Below are positions 1-10,569 of a DNA stretch of 64,000 bases, piece after piece (position 1 is the stretch's first letter; each line of letters starts with the position of its first letter). The translations under genes and the position numbers were made by a program. The notes under the pieces were generated by a model. The model did no database searches and was not told the origin of the DNA. It saw only the letters and a list, made by a program, of their open reading frames with translations. Location: contig OY720350.1 of the NCBI GenBank assembly GCA_963082975.1, positions 1,325,001 to 1,389,000 of the forward strand, in the 5' to 3' direction. Source of the stretch: Labia minor (taxonomy: Eukaryota; Arthropoda; Insecta; Dermaptera; Spongiphoridae).

Positions 1-348
1 AATTTTTCTAAAGAGTAAATTAAATTTATAAATACATGTCTAATATTATGATTAAATTTTCTCTCTCTCTACATATCTATATCTATATATATACATAGAT
101 ATAGATAAAAAATTATATATAAATATTTATCTATATATTTATATATATATTTATATATATATATATATATATTTCAATTTGTGTATGTTACCAAATGTAA
201 ACATGGCGCCTGATGAAAGTTGGAAAGCTGTCATATTGTGTTTATAACTTACTTTTTCAATTGAATTACTTTTTGTGAAGTGTATTTTAATAAAATTAAC
301 AGAAATGCAATTCTCTAACTCAGGTATTATACATTTTCTCTTTCTTTC

Positions 349-413
<65 letters not shown>

Positions 414-939
414 TTATAATTAAATAGATATCTTTTAAGAATCAAATAAATTTAACATTATTCACCTTTTTTTATAAATATAAATATTGTATTTTTTTCA
501 TTTTTATATTCATATAAATATCTTAATTTAATATAATTTTAATATTTAAATTTTTAAATAAAAAATTATCAATGAAAGAAAAATTAAATTAAAATATATA
601 ATACCAGAACGTGTATAATTATGTTTATATTTAACTTAGAATAATATTGTTTTGTTTTTTTTATTATTTATATATATATATATAATTATAAAATATTTTT
701 GTCATATTTTATACAATTTCTTTTTATTATTAATATTAACATTATAATATTAACTTTTACTAAGATAAAATATAAACATGATAAATTAAAAAAAAGTGAA
801 AGAATTATTAAGATTTAGCCATCAAATTAAAAAAAAAAAATCTTAATATATTTAAAATTATGCTTTTACTCAAAATGTTTTAAAGGTAATTAATGATTAA
901 TATTTCTTATTTATTTATTTTTACTTTCTTTTCTTGTAG
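1..939. other. AT-rich 5' flank or first intron of BTBD7
   Basis: No coding sequence is recognisable. The stretch is very AT-rich, with a (CT)n(TA)n microsatellite at about 353-410. A possible non-coding first exon of BTBD7 lies around 190-323: it contains an ATGGCGCC motif at 203-210 and ends in CAG followed by a donor-like GTATTAT at 324. If so, 324-939 is the first intron, closed by the acceptor TTCTTTTCTTGTAG at 926-939. The exon is an inference; only the acceptor is well supported. Confidence 0.4.
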
Positions 940-1057
940 CATTTTGGCTGAGAGGCCAACGATGAATTTATTGAGAGCACTAATTCCTTGTGCGTTGCAT
1001 CGTGGCTGTTGGCCGGATGATGAACGTATGACTGTGCCTGAGGAGAGAATCTCAGGA

Positions 1058-1173
1058 ATGGGTGCCTCGCCAAGTAATCTCACCTCAACTGGAGGAGTAA
1101 CACCTCCTATACAAGCATATGCACCATCAACCGCACCAGCACCAGTCTCAACTGAACCATTGGGCGGAGTTAG
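1058..1173 (+). CDS. BTBD7: BTBD7 coding exon 1
   Basis: Encodes residues 1-38 plus two bases, MGASPSNLTSTGG onward, rich in Ala, Pro, Thr and Ser. The exon itself starts at 940 after a TTGTAG acceptor, so 940-1057 is 5' UTR or a 32-residue N-terminal extension (in-frame ATG at 962). The donor is TTAG|GTGAGT at 1174. MGASPS fits the MGxxxS/T N-myristoylation pattern. Confidence 0.85.
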
Positions 1174-1783
1174 GTGAGTTTTTCTCGATTTAAGATTGAC
1201 AGCACCTGTTTGACTTCCTTTTGTTTGGATCTTCTCAAATGAGATTCTTGTCTTATATTTTTATTATTTTTGTCATTATCCTTTTAATTACACTTTCTCA
1301 GCAGTTTTATTAGACTATTTGGAGATTCACGTTTGAATTTTAAGATCGAAATTTGTTTGTCTCTTGAATATACTTATTACCACTGGCATGAAAACTTCCA
1401 CTAAAATGTTACAACTTGTTTTTTTATCTTCTCTACATATTAATATTATTTTTTTTTCAATCTTATTTCCACATTTGTCTCTTTTATGATAATGTTGAAT
1501 AAAATTAGATTAGATTAGAGCGTCTCTTGTTTAAGAAATTTTAATTAAAAATTTATGTATAAACAGTAAAACCTATACATATTTTATTGATTCGAAATTG
1601 ACACAAGTTTCTATGAATTGTTTTGACTAACAGAGTTATTAAGAGGAGAGGGGCAGCAGAGAGCATTCTGAAAATTATGATTACATAAAATTATAGTGTA
1701 GTTGCCTCAATCTATTCTTATATATAAAATATTTTTATATTAATAATAATTAAAAAAACAATATGAATCTTACATTTTGTTTT

Positions 1784-1841
<58 letters not shown>

Positions 1842-4800
1842 AAAGGAAGAAACGTGTTCCTGGATTTGCAACATTACGAAGGAGACTTTTATTACGTCGA
1901 AGACGTACATCAAAATCTTGTGATCATGGAAGAGCTTTACGTGATCTTCTTAGTACATGGACTCCACAAGAGGCTCAAGCATTACTTGATGAATATGAAG
2001 CCTTAGCAGCATTAAAAGATTTAGCCGTGCAGGTAAATATATATATATATGTATTTCTTAAAATTTTGAACAGGATTTTTATGAAATGCAAGTAATAGTG
2101 AATTTTTGAGGTAAAGAATTGATCTGTATAGGTCTCTTTTTAAAGAAATACATATTAATTGTTTTTTTCTTAATTAAATGGCAGGTGCCAATAATCATTT
2201 AAGTATATAAAAATTATTTAATTTTTAAAAATAATTCTTTTGAGATAAACAAACAAAAAATGTCCATGAATTTAGCATCATAATAATAATACAAATAAAT
2301 CTTAAATATTATTTCTTTTATTTATTTATATATTAATTAAAAATTTACCATATACTAACAAAAATTGTAAATATCTAGCTGTCTTTCTGATTTTGATAAT
2401 TGTCAATATATTATATATAATTTTTTAAAAACAATTTTAGAAAAGCACTAGACTAATTGTATCACTTTCAAAAGAGATTATGATGATGAATAAAATCGAA
2501 TCTTTATAAAAAATTTACATTTACTTCATTTGTCCTTTTACAGATCTTTTCAGTGAAATAAGTTGCCATATAATTCTTATTTCAATTTAATTCTTCTAGA
2601 ATTAATTTTTTAATTCCTTTAATTCTTAGGATGATTTAATAATCAAATATTTATTTAATTTATTAAATCTCTATTATTATAAATAAGAGTTATTAATTAA
2701 ATTTTTCGTCTTAATCTAATTTTTTTTTTTTTAAACAATTTATGTGCATTTTAGGCTGAATTGGCTCGTCGACCTGCTGCTACCGTTCGTCAAGATTTAG
2801 CACGGCTTCTGGAAGCAGGTCATTGTGCTGATGTCGAATTGGTTTTACGTGGTGCTTGTTTTCCTGTACATCGTGCTCTACTCTCTGCGAGATGTCCACG
2901 TCTTCGTGAAGTTCTAAATATTACACCACCTCAAACAGCACCTGGCAGACGTCCCAGGATAGAACTTCGTCTTCAAAGTATTTATCTTATTCATTTTTTT
3001 TTTGTTATTTTCATTTGATAAATAAACAAATATACAATAAATAATTAATTCTTTTCTATTTTTTAAGCACTGCCTGTTGATGTAGCAACACTTGCTGCTC
3101 TTTTACGTGCTGCTTATGGGGGTGAAGCACCGCCAACTTGGGCAGGAGATGATCCACCAATACCCCATTCGCTTGAACATGATTTACGTTATTTACTTGA
3201 ATCAGGTGATCTTGCTGATGCCGCACTTGTGTTCACAGCTGATGGAGAGAATCCAGATGAGCCAACAACCACAAGGGACTCTGGATGTTCTGAATATGGA
3301 TTTAGACCACGTCTTGAACTTCCATGTCATAAAGTATTTTTTTTTTTTTTTTTTTTTTAAATTTATTTATTTATTTATTTTCTACCTATTATATCACATT
3401 TTATTTTTATTCTACTTATAGGCTGTTTTAGCTGCACGCTCTCCCTTTTTCCGTTCTGTACTTGAAAGGCGAACCCGTTCATGTATTGAACCACCTCATT
3501 TACCTACAAGAATACTACTTGATGAATGTGTCATTCCTAAAAGGTAATTGCATATTTTTGATTTATTATTTTTTTTACTTAATATCGTAATTCTGAAAAA
3601 GAAATTCACTTTATTTTTTTATCACTATTTAGGTACGCCCGAGTATTACTTCATGCTTTATATTTGGATGCAGTAGATTTATCCCTTATTTCTCGCAATG
3701 GACCATTACTTGGACCTGGTGGTGCTGATGCATCTTCAGCAGCAATTGCCGCCCATCATTTAGATGAGGCAATGGAATTATATCAAATAGGCCGATTTTT
3801 AGAGCTTGATATATTGGCACAGGGTTGTGAAGATCTGATTGCTGAACGGTTAAGTCCCGAAGCATTACCTGCTGTACTTAGGTAAATAACAAACGTAATA
3901 ATTTAATGTTTTAATTTTAAATTATCTTATAAGATGTCAAAAGGATAAATCAAAATTCTTCCAAACCAATTGATATATATTTATATACAATTAAATATAG
4001 ATAATTATAATTTATTAATAAATACTATACTATTAAAATTAGATCAAAAAAAAAATCCACGGGGATTTGACATCGAAACCAAATTATTATTAAATTCTTA
4101 AATAGCTTTTGTTTTAATTTGTCTGTTTTGATGTTCTAGATGGGGCGCAGAGCCACATGGATCGGCTTGGGCTCGACGTCAAGCAATGCATTACCTTCGT
4201 GAAGAATTTGATACAATTGCACGGTCCCCTGTTCTCCTTCAACTTACAGAATCTCAACTCGCTGAAGTTCTTTCATCTCATTTTGTTCAGGTAAAAGTTG
4301 ATCAATCCAATCATTTATTTTATTTAATAGCATTGTAAATTATAAATTTTATTTTAGGCATCGGAATTAACATTATTACAAGCAACACTTCGTTGGGCAG
4401 AGGCCAGATTAGCACGACGTGTTGAAGATCGCGAACCGAATCTTTTATCTCATACAGCGCATTCAGTTGCACGAAAAGGTGTAAGACGACGAGATTTAAG
4501 TGATGCTGAATTACGTGAAGTGTTGCGTCCGTTGGCACCACTTTTACGTTTAGAACATGTATTGCCATCAAGGGCGGAAACATTACAGTCTGCGTTACGT
4601 CGTGGTTTATTATCAACGCCACCATCACGAATGCTTGGTGGAGAACATCATACAGACGCAGATGCCTGGCTTCGTGGCAGTCCCATTTGGGTAAACATCA
4701 TCTCATAATCATATTCCATCTTCATTCATTCATTCATTCAACTTTTATAAATATCTTAATTTGAATAATAAATAATTTTTCAATTTTATCTGTAACGATT

Positions 4801-7800
4801 TTACAGTATAATTAAAAATATATTAAAACACCGTTTGAACGTTTTCAAACACAATTCTCCCGTTTATTTTTTTACTTCTTTCTCTTAAAAACATTTTCAA
4901 CAATGTTGTCATACATCTTATATCAACATTGAAAAACATTAAGCTATCTATATATAAATATATACATTTTTAACTTGGGTTACAAATAATAATCTATTTA
5001 TGATCCAATTTTGTTTTGGACAAGACCATTTCCATGCTGTTAAAATGCATATATTGGAAATAAATAATTAATTGTTTCTTTTCAAAATTATATTTTTATT
5101 TTCATTTACATTTGAAACTGTTTGAAATGTTTCCTATTATCTATCATTACTAAGACGTTTATGTTCTAATGGAGTTGATTAAATTAACAAACAATTTTTA
5201 TAATAAGAGAAATAAATAGTATCATATAGAACAGGGCTTCTTAAACTTTTTTATATAGCGACCCCCTTCAAGCTTAGGAAATTTTAAACCACCCCCTCCT
5301 CCATATAATGAAATATGTATTAACCGTAGATGTAGATGTAATATCGCACTATTTTACAATGTAAATAAAATAAGGATTAGAGAATACATACCCATTCATT
5401 TCACATATATATAATTTAGTAATTTTAAAATTTTATTTATAATGATTCAAAAGTATCAGATCTTTGCGACCCCCTTTCAGTAGTCTCGCGACTCACAGTT
5501 TAAGAAGCCCTGATATAGAATGCCCATATAGATATTGCCATTTTAAATAAAAATTAGGGAGAGAATTTTTTTTTCAAATTTATTAAAAGTCTCTTGATAT
5601 ATAAATTGTTTGCTTATTGCATTAATTCTATATCTTTTGTCATTCTTGTCAAAGCCAGAATGAATATATATATATATATATATACTTTTTGTGACTTTTT
5701 CAAATTAAGATTGTTGATATTACACATAGACAATATGCATAACTACATACAATTTTAATTAATAATTTATAATATATTAGCTTAACCCCTCAAGCCGGGA
5801 ATTAAATTTTCCTATGCCAGCGCTCTGGCGGAAAATGCACTTTCTTGCACTCGTACCTAAAATAATTAATATCTAATAAAATACTCAATATAAATTTGTG
5901 AAATTATACAGTATACAAAAAATTGAATTAGCTTAGCTAGAAATTGAGTTTTGAAGACTCTCGAAAAAAACAGTTTTTTCTTCTTTGAAAAAACATGTTC
6001 GAAAAAAAAACAATAAAAAAAGTGGGAAAAAGAGAAAGTGTAATTATTGTAGTTTTAAAAAGTGCAAAAATTTTCAAAATTGATCGAGAGATGGCAGAGA
6101 AAAATGCATATTTATATAAACGCTGGAAGCCGTCGAGTACGGACTACGATAGATTTTGTCGCGAGTACGTAGTCGGGTTCCCGGCTTGAGGGGTTAACAA
6201 ACATCAGTAAAATTTAAATAATGCATAAATAAAATTTGAATAATAATTACTTAATTCTAAACTTTATGTTGCATGCCTCATTAAAAAATAGATTAATATT
6301 TGTCAATTGAAGTATTTATATTCAATTTTTATTATAAAACTAGACGAATCCGTTGCAAACGGAGTTTGCAATTTCAGTTTAAACTGAGTTTATCGTGGTT
6401 TGCAGCAATTAATTAAATAGTTCTTTAAAAACAATATTTTTCGTATACCAATGGATCATTTATTAGTAAGCTGTCTTGTGAGGAGTTTTCTTTAATTTTT
6501 ATTTTAATGTTGTTGGCAGTTATGGTCCTGGATATTAAAAAATGATCTCTTTTGTTGATAAATTTATGTTTACGATTGACATTGGTTGGTTGCTCTAATC
6601 TTTCGGCTACTGCCTGTGGTGAATCCATGACATAGAATTGGGCGTATTTTTTGAATCTCCGTCTTGTGGGTTTCAATGTCCAGTTCTGTGTTATACTTGA
6701 CATTTTACTTTGAAATCGTAAGGAGTCAACCAGTTTTGCACCCATCGACGCGGATGAAACAACTGATATAAGCTCTTCTATTTTCTCTAAAATTTTTATA
6801 ATTTCTATTCAATGAATTTGACAATAAAAAAAAAAAAAACTGGATATTCCAAAATCATTCTATTTACACATTTATTTATTTATTTATGTAACTTGACTTT
6901 ACCCCTGTGGCAACAATTGTTAAACTTTTTATCTGTGGGGTACTCTTTATGAAAATTCAAGGAGTCGCAAAACTGACAAATGGAATCCATTACCCCGCTA
7001 AGAACTTTCAACAGTTTTCATTCCATTCATTCTTCACTAAGCTATGCGTTATGCATAACTTGTATTTTTTCTATTAATTGTTGTGATAATCGAATGCGAT
7101 AATAATTCGATAATTCAGCAGATATTAGTCTGTGAGCCTGTATGATTGTGCATTTCTATTTTTTCGTTCTTGGGTCTGCTCAGGGTTGTCTCTTGCTAAT
7201 TTGACGGATATGCCTCTCTTCATCTCTTCGTTTTGACGTTCTCGACATCTCGATTGTTTTTCTCTATTCAAGCTTCTTTTTTTTGAATAAGAGCTTTCTA
7301 TTGTTATATCTGTATGAAAGTGGGCAAAGATATCTTCAATTTATTCTAATTAAATAGATTTAATAAACTTACATTTATTTATTATTCTTTACTAGTAATG
7401 AACAGCCAGACAGTGATTAGGGCTTTTATATCTATAATAATAAAAGCAAGTGTAATGTGTCTGTCTGTCTGCCTGTCTGTCTGACCAAGCTCTCCAGCCA
7501 AATCTATCGCACGTAGGGACCTGGAATTTTTTACACGGAAGCACAAAGGGGCTGGCCACCAGACCTCGAAGCCCGATTTTCGATTTAGGAATTAGAAAAC
7601 TTTAAAAAAATTATAAAGAATATAATAGTTTAGTTACCATACTAGATCATAGAGGCGCTGGTGGCGATAATTTGGCGGTAATTTAAATTCTGAGCAATGT
7701 GCAGATAAAAATCTTTTTATATATCTATTGATATTTACAATATCTCAATTGATCTTATTGGCCTTTTAAACTTTGAAAACATTCACATTACGGCTATAAT

Positions 7801-10375
7801 TTAATACTATTAATTTTTAAGATTATGTGAGTAAATTATTTTAATTAAGAAAATTTGATCTCATAATTGGATTTTCACGTAAGATTTTAATATATAATAT
7901 ATTTTTTAATATTATTTTTATAGTAGTTTAGTGTTATGCTAATTTTATATTTTATTTTTATTTTGTTTACTTTGATTTTTTTTTAAATAATTTAATAACA
8001 TTTAAAGTAGCATAAAAAAATTAATCGAGGCAGGAAAATTGATGGGGTTTGAAATTAATAGTGATAAGACAAAATAATTAGTATCAGAGAGAATAATATT
8101 TGCAAAGAATTTAAATCGAGGTTGCAATCTGGAAATTATTATCAAAGGGGATCAAAATTATTAAATTATTAATTGTATTATATGGGTGGGAGGCATGGTC
8201 TATAACCCTGGGAGATGAGAGTAGATTCAGAGTATTTGAGAATAGGATTCTTCCCAGCATTTATGGACCAAAGAAAGATGAGGACACCGGGGAATGGCGG
8301 AGACTGCATAACAAGGAATTGCATGACCTCTATGCATCTCTAGATATAGTTAGGGTTATAAAAGCGAGAAGGCTGGGATCGGCAGGGCACATGGCTAGAA
8401 TGGGAGAGGAAAAATATATTGGTGGGGAGTTCGATTGGAAAACGTCTGTGTGGAAGACCAATTGTGAACAGGGTGGACAATGTAGGAAGGAACGTGAGAG
8501 AGATGGGACAGGTTAGGAGTTAGATGGTTATAGCTCAGAATAGGGACACTCGGGGGGGGGGGGTACAGGGGGCGGAGCCCCCGTCTAGATGTGAAGAGCG
8601 ACGAAGGAGCTCTGAGCAGCTATTATTTATATAATTGACTGTTGATGATATTGCTAGAGTAAGGTTATTTGGGTGGTAAATTATATTTTCATTATATTAA
8701 TATTTTTTAGGATAATTATACATTAACACAAATTAAAATATCATATCCCTTCTCTAAGTAAATAATCATAACTTATTTTTTTATCATTTTTTTCATCCAT
8801 TCATAAATTTCATTTATATAGAAAATAAAAAAATTACAAACGTTATCATTTTTGTATATATGTCAATATTTCTTATTTTACTTATTTAATATATACTTAT
8901 TTTATTATTAAACAACGTAAGTTTTAATAAATCTTTAATTTGTTTCAATGGTAAAGAGAGTTGTAGAGTTTTCATCTTTGAACGATATTTAACATCTGAA
9001 CAAAAGAAATTGTGATGGTGAATAACAGAAAAAAATTCAAGAAATTGTTTAAAATTTTATAAAAAATTCCATTCAGAATTTTATCAAGGATTATGGAAAC
9101 GCATCTATTAACTTTGTTTTGTTTGTTTGATAAGTAAAAATTTTGACTTCCTAATGGCAATGGATAATTAAATGCCAATCCAAATTAATTTCTGAATCTT
9201 TAATAAATATAATGGATTCAGGATTTTTTACTTTTATTTTATGAAAATTATTAATAGATTTTAATTGAAAGATATATGAAATAGGTAAATAAAAACAAAA
9301 TAAAATTACATGTAAGTTCTATAATCTATAGATTAATCCTTACTAACGAACTTCTTGAAATGCAGCTTTTGTAGATGGCCATCCCAGCTATATTCTTCCA
9401 ACAAATTTCCCTCCAATGATATTTGAAATCTATTCATCTGCTTGACTTGTTTCTCAACCATTTTTATAATATAAGAGTGTATATCTTTTTATATATATAT
9501 ATATTGGATAAAATTCGATTTATCGATCAGTCTGTCTATGGAGTAAGTCAGAGCAGAAAAAAAGGAGAGGGAGAAGGGAAGGAAGAGGAGAGGATGTGCA
9601 TGTATTTTTTGTTTGTTGTTTGTCTGTTGTGTTTTTTCTGTTTTGTATAATTGCAAATGATAAAAATACCAATTTATTAACGAAATGTGTTCCATTATGT
9701 TTTCAACAGCGGAAACTTTTCTTTCAGGTTCGGCCCCGACTCTTCTCGCCTTATCATGATGAATTGAAAGTTTATCTTCGTTCGCTAGGCCCTGATTTGG
9801 GCCCAATGGGACCGCCGCTTGGTTCCATTCCCGACGCCCTTTACATGGTGGAGGAACGTCCCCGTGGATTGGACATTGTGACAGCAGCTGCAGCATCCCT
9901 CCCTGGACCGGATGCGTCTACCATGTCTGCAATGGCAAGACGGGAAGCCAAATTACGACAAGCAGCTGCCACGCAACGGGCGTTGGCGTTGCCTTTGTCC
10001 TGTCGTCGGGAGGTTGCAAGGCAATTACGTTTACGTGTAGTGCGCGAGTTTGCTTTACCTGATCACGTTGCTGATTTATTAGAACGGGCGTGTTATTGTC
10101 CGCAACCGCAACCACGCGATCCCCTTTGCCATTACGGCCGCCATTTGACATTTCCATCGCGGGCGAGGCCACCCAGTGATGAGAGTGGCCATTTATCCGA
10201 TACCATGCCCGATGTTGCAATGGCCTCGGCAAGTTTAAGCCAATTGCATTTGTCCCCACCCCCACCACCAATGCCACCCCCGACACCACCTGATCTTGGT
10301 GGGCCGTTGCCAAGATTAAGATATCCTCATATGCCACCGGCATATTTACATCGTCCACCTCATCGATTTATATGA
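1058..10375 (+). CDS. BTBD7: BTBD7 orthologue (BTB/POZ and BACK domain protein), nine coding exons
   Basis: The spliced reading frame is 2301 nt (766 residues plus stop). All eight introns have GT-AG ends and compatible phases. The order of parts follows vertebrate BTBD7: a short N-terminus with MGxxxS; a basic region; a first BTB fold at about residues 122-230 (ADVELVL then FPVHRALLSARC); a second BTB region at about 210-390 (AVLAARSPFFRSVLERR, IPKRYARVLLHALY); a BACK-like helical region at about 390-470; the conserved blocks DREPNLLSHTAHSV and VRPRLFSPY; and a proline-rich tail. The vertebrate protein is about 1130 residues, so the long tail is missing. Vertebrate BTBD7 is associated with epithelial branching and loss of cell adhesion; that is family knowledge, not visible here. 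The start at 1058 is chosen because it matches the vertebrate MGAxxSN N-terminus. In-frame ATGs at 962 and 1028 upstream are alternatives. Introns are short except the last (4691-9727). Confidence 0.93.
1784..1838. repeat. (TA)n microsatellite abutting a splice acceptor
   Basis: About 27 TA units run from the T-rich tract at 1769-1783 directly into the AG acceptor of BTBD7 exon 2. There is no AG inside the repeat. Confidence 0.9.
1840..2032 (+). CDS. BTBD7: BTBD7 coding exon 2
   Basis: Encodes RERKKRVPGFATLRRRLLLR and the following helix (SKSCDHGRALRDLLSTWTPQ), which aligns with the basic block and RELLSGWDV region of vertebrate BTBD7. The acceptor AG at 1838-1839 is the end of a (TA)n microsatellite. 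The donor is CAG|GTAAAT at 2033. Confidence 0.9.
2755..2977 (+). CDS. BTBD7: BTBD7 coding exon 3 (first BTB domain)
   Basis: Starts at GCTGAATTG after TTTTAG and encodes AELARRPAATVRQDLARLLE, then the BTB core CADVELVLRGACFPVHRALL. Ends CTTCAAA|GTATTT in phase 1. Confidence 0.92.
3068..3333 (+). CDS. BTBD7: BTBD7 coding exon 4 (end of BTB1, start of BTB2)
   Basis: Encodes TLPVDVATLAALLRAAYGG, the distal helices of the first BTB domain, then HSLEHDLRYLLESGDLADAA, which opens the second. Ends with CATAAA|GTATTT, so the conserved CHK motif sits at the junction. Confidence 0.92.
3422..3543 (+). CDS. BTBD7: BTBD7 coding exon 5 (second BTB)
   Basis: Encodes AVLAARSPFFRSVLERRTRS and LPTRILLDECVIPKR, nearly the same as the vertebrate AVISARSPFFRNLLQRR and RTPTRIILDESIIPKK. 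Acceptor TTATAG at 3421, donor AAG|GTAATT at 3544. Confidence 0.93.
3633..3881 (+). CDS. BTBD7: BTBD7 coding exon 6
   Basis: Encodes YARVLLHALYLDAVDLSLIS and DEAMELYQIGRFLELDILAQ with GCEDLIAERLS, closing the second BTB fold. The EEAMELYHIALFLEF block of vertebrate BTBD7 is clear. Donor TAG|GTAAAT at 3882, phase 2. Confidence 0.93.
4140..4290 (+). CDS. BTBD7: BTBD7 coding exon 7 (BACK-like start)
   Basis: Encodes WGAEPHGSAWARRQAMHYLR then EEFDTIARSPVLLQLTESQL, the start of the BACK-like helical region after BTB2. Acceptor TTCTAG, donor CAG|GTAAAA at 4291. Confidence 0.92.
4358..4690 (+). CDS. BTBD7: BTBD7 coding exon 8
   Basis: Encodes ASELTLLQATLRWAEARLAR, DREPNLLSHTAHSVARKGVR and RLEHVLPSRAETL, all strongly conserved with vertebrate BTBD7. 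Ends SPIW|GTAAAC at 4691, before the 5-kb final intron. Confidence 0.93.
5232..5512. mobile_element. hAT-type MITE in BTBD7 intron 8
   Basis: A 281-bp non-autonomous element. The terminal inverted repeats are CAGGGCTTCTTAAAC on the left and GTTTAAGAAGCCCTG on the right, starting CAGGG and ending CCCTG as in hAT elements. An exact 8-bp target duplication ATATAGAA lies at 5224-5231 and 5513-5520. GCGACCCCC-type motifs lie just inside both ends. There is no coding capacity. The superfamily is assigned from TIR and TSD length. Confidence 0.9.
5786..6193. mobile_element. piggyBac-like MITE in BTBD7 intron 8
   Basis: A 408-bp element between two TTAA sites (5782-5785 and 6194-6197). It has perfect 16-bp inverted ends, CCCCTCAAGCCGGGAA and TTCCCGGCTTGAGGGG. 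A TTAA duplication with CCC ends is the signature of piggyBac-type elements. A 64-codon open frame inside (5995-6189) has no recognised domain and is probably not a gene. Confidence 0.85.
6198..7430. other. BTBD7 intron 8, unassigned part
   Basis: AT-rich intronic DNA. A 106-codon antisense frame at 6425-6745 has no recognisable motif and no splice context. A short palindromic patch (CCGTTGCAAACGG at 6350-6362) precedes it. Nothing else is supported. Confidence 0.4.
7431..8588 (+). mobile_element. Helitron-like segment with embedded LINE remnant
   Basis: The left end reads A|TCTATAATAATAAAAGCAAG followed by TGTCTGTCTG repeats, a common look for arthropod Helitron 5' ends (5'-TC after A). The right part ends with a GC hairpin, GGGGGC GGA GCCCCC at 8570-8584, then GTCTAG, which fits the CTRR terminus. 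The base after CTAG is A rather than the expected T, so the end is not certain. A LINE fragment occupies 8021-8530. No Rep/helicase coding region is seen. Confidence 0.45.
8021..8530 (+). pseudogene. LINE reverse-transcriptase C-terminal remnant
   Basis: Broken reading frames give LIEAGKLMGFEINSDKTK, then VLYGWEAWSITLGDESRFRV, FENRILPSIYGPK, GEWRRLHNKELHDLYASLDI and AGHMARMGEE. These match the 3' part of arthropod non-LTR retrotransposon polymerases (YGxExWxLT, DExTGEWRRR, RWxGHVxRM). Stops and frameshifts are present. The same family occurs at 29.9-30.8 kb. Confidence 0.75.
8589..9727. other. BTBD7 intron 8, distal part
   Basis: AT-rich DNA with no recognisable coding or repeat family. It ends in the acceptor TTTCTTTCAG at 9718-9727 before the last BTBD7 exon. 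The open frames across 9423-9727 are intron sequence running into the exon. Confidence 0.6.
9728..10375 (+). CDS. BTBD7: BTBD7 last coding exon
   Basis: Starts VRPRLFSPYHDELKVYLRSL after the acceptor TTTCAG; the vertebrate protein has VRPRLFSPYVEEAK. It continues through IPDALYMVEERP and RVVREFALPDHVADLLERA, and ends in a proline-rich tail (SPPPPPMPPPTPPDLGG) with stop TGA at 10373-10375. The exon is much richer in G and C than exons 2-8. About 370 residues of the vertebrate C-terminus have no counterpart. Confidence in the phase-0 join to exon 8 is high. Confidence 0.92.
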   Translation, partial: VRPRLFSPYHDELKVYLRSLGPDLGPMGPPLGSIPDALYMVEERPRGLDIVTAAAASLPGPDASTMSAMARREAKLRQAAATQRALALPLSCRREVARQLRLRVVREFALPDHVADLLERACYCPQPQPRDPLCHYGRHLTFPSRARPPSDESGHLSDTMPDVAMASASLSQLHLSPPPPPMPPPTPPDLGGPLPRLRYPHMPPAYLHRPPHRFI

Positions 10376-10538
10376 GATCATCGGGTCCATTCGTACTTAA
10401 CGGTACCATCTCATTTTCACTATACCACCAAATCAAACATTTATTTAGCAAATAATGTCTCTTTAGGAAAAACAAAACGATTTTAATTAATATACAAATA
10501 TCAATCAAATCCAATTGAAAATGAACAAAACAAAACTA

Positions 10539-10569
<31 letters not shown>

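Noticed and set aside
5995-6189. 64-codon open frame as a gene
   Set aside because: It lies wholly inside the piggyBac-type MITE and ends in its inverted repeat, with lysine-rich low-complexity content.
6425-6745. Antisense 106-codon frame in BTBD7 intron 8
   Set aside because: No motif, no codon bias I can see and no splice context; AT-rich DNA gives such frames by chance.
9489-10358. Antisense open frames opposite BTBD7 exon 9
   Set aside because: They mirror the GC-rich coding exon, whose sense frame has clear BTBD7 homology.
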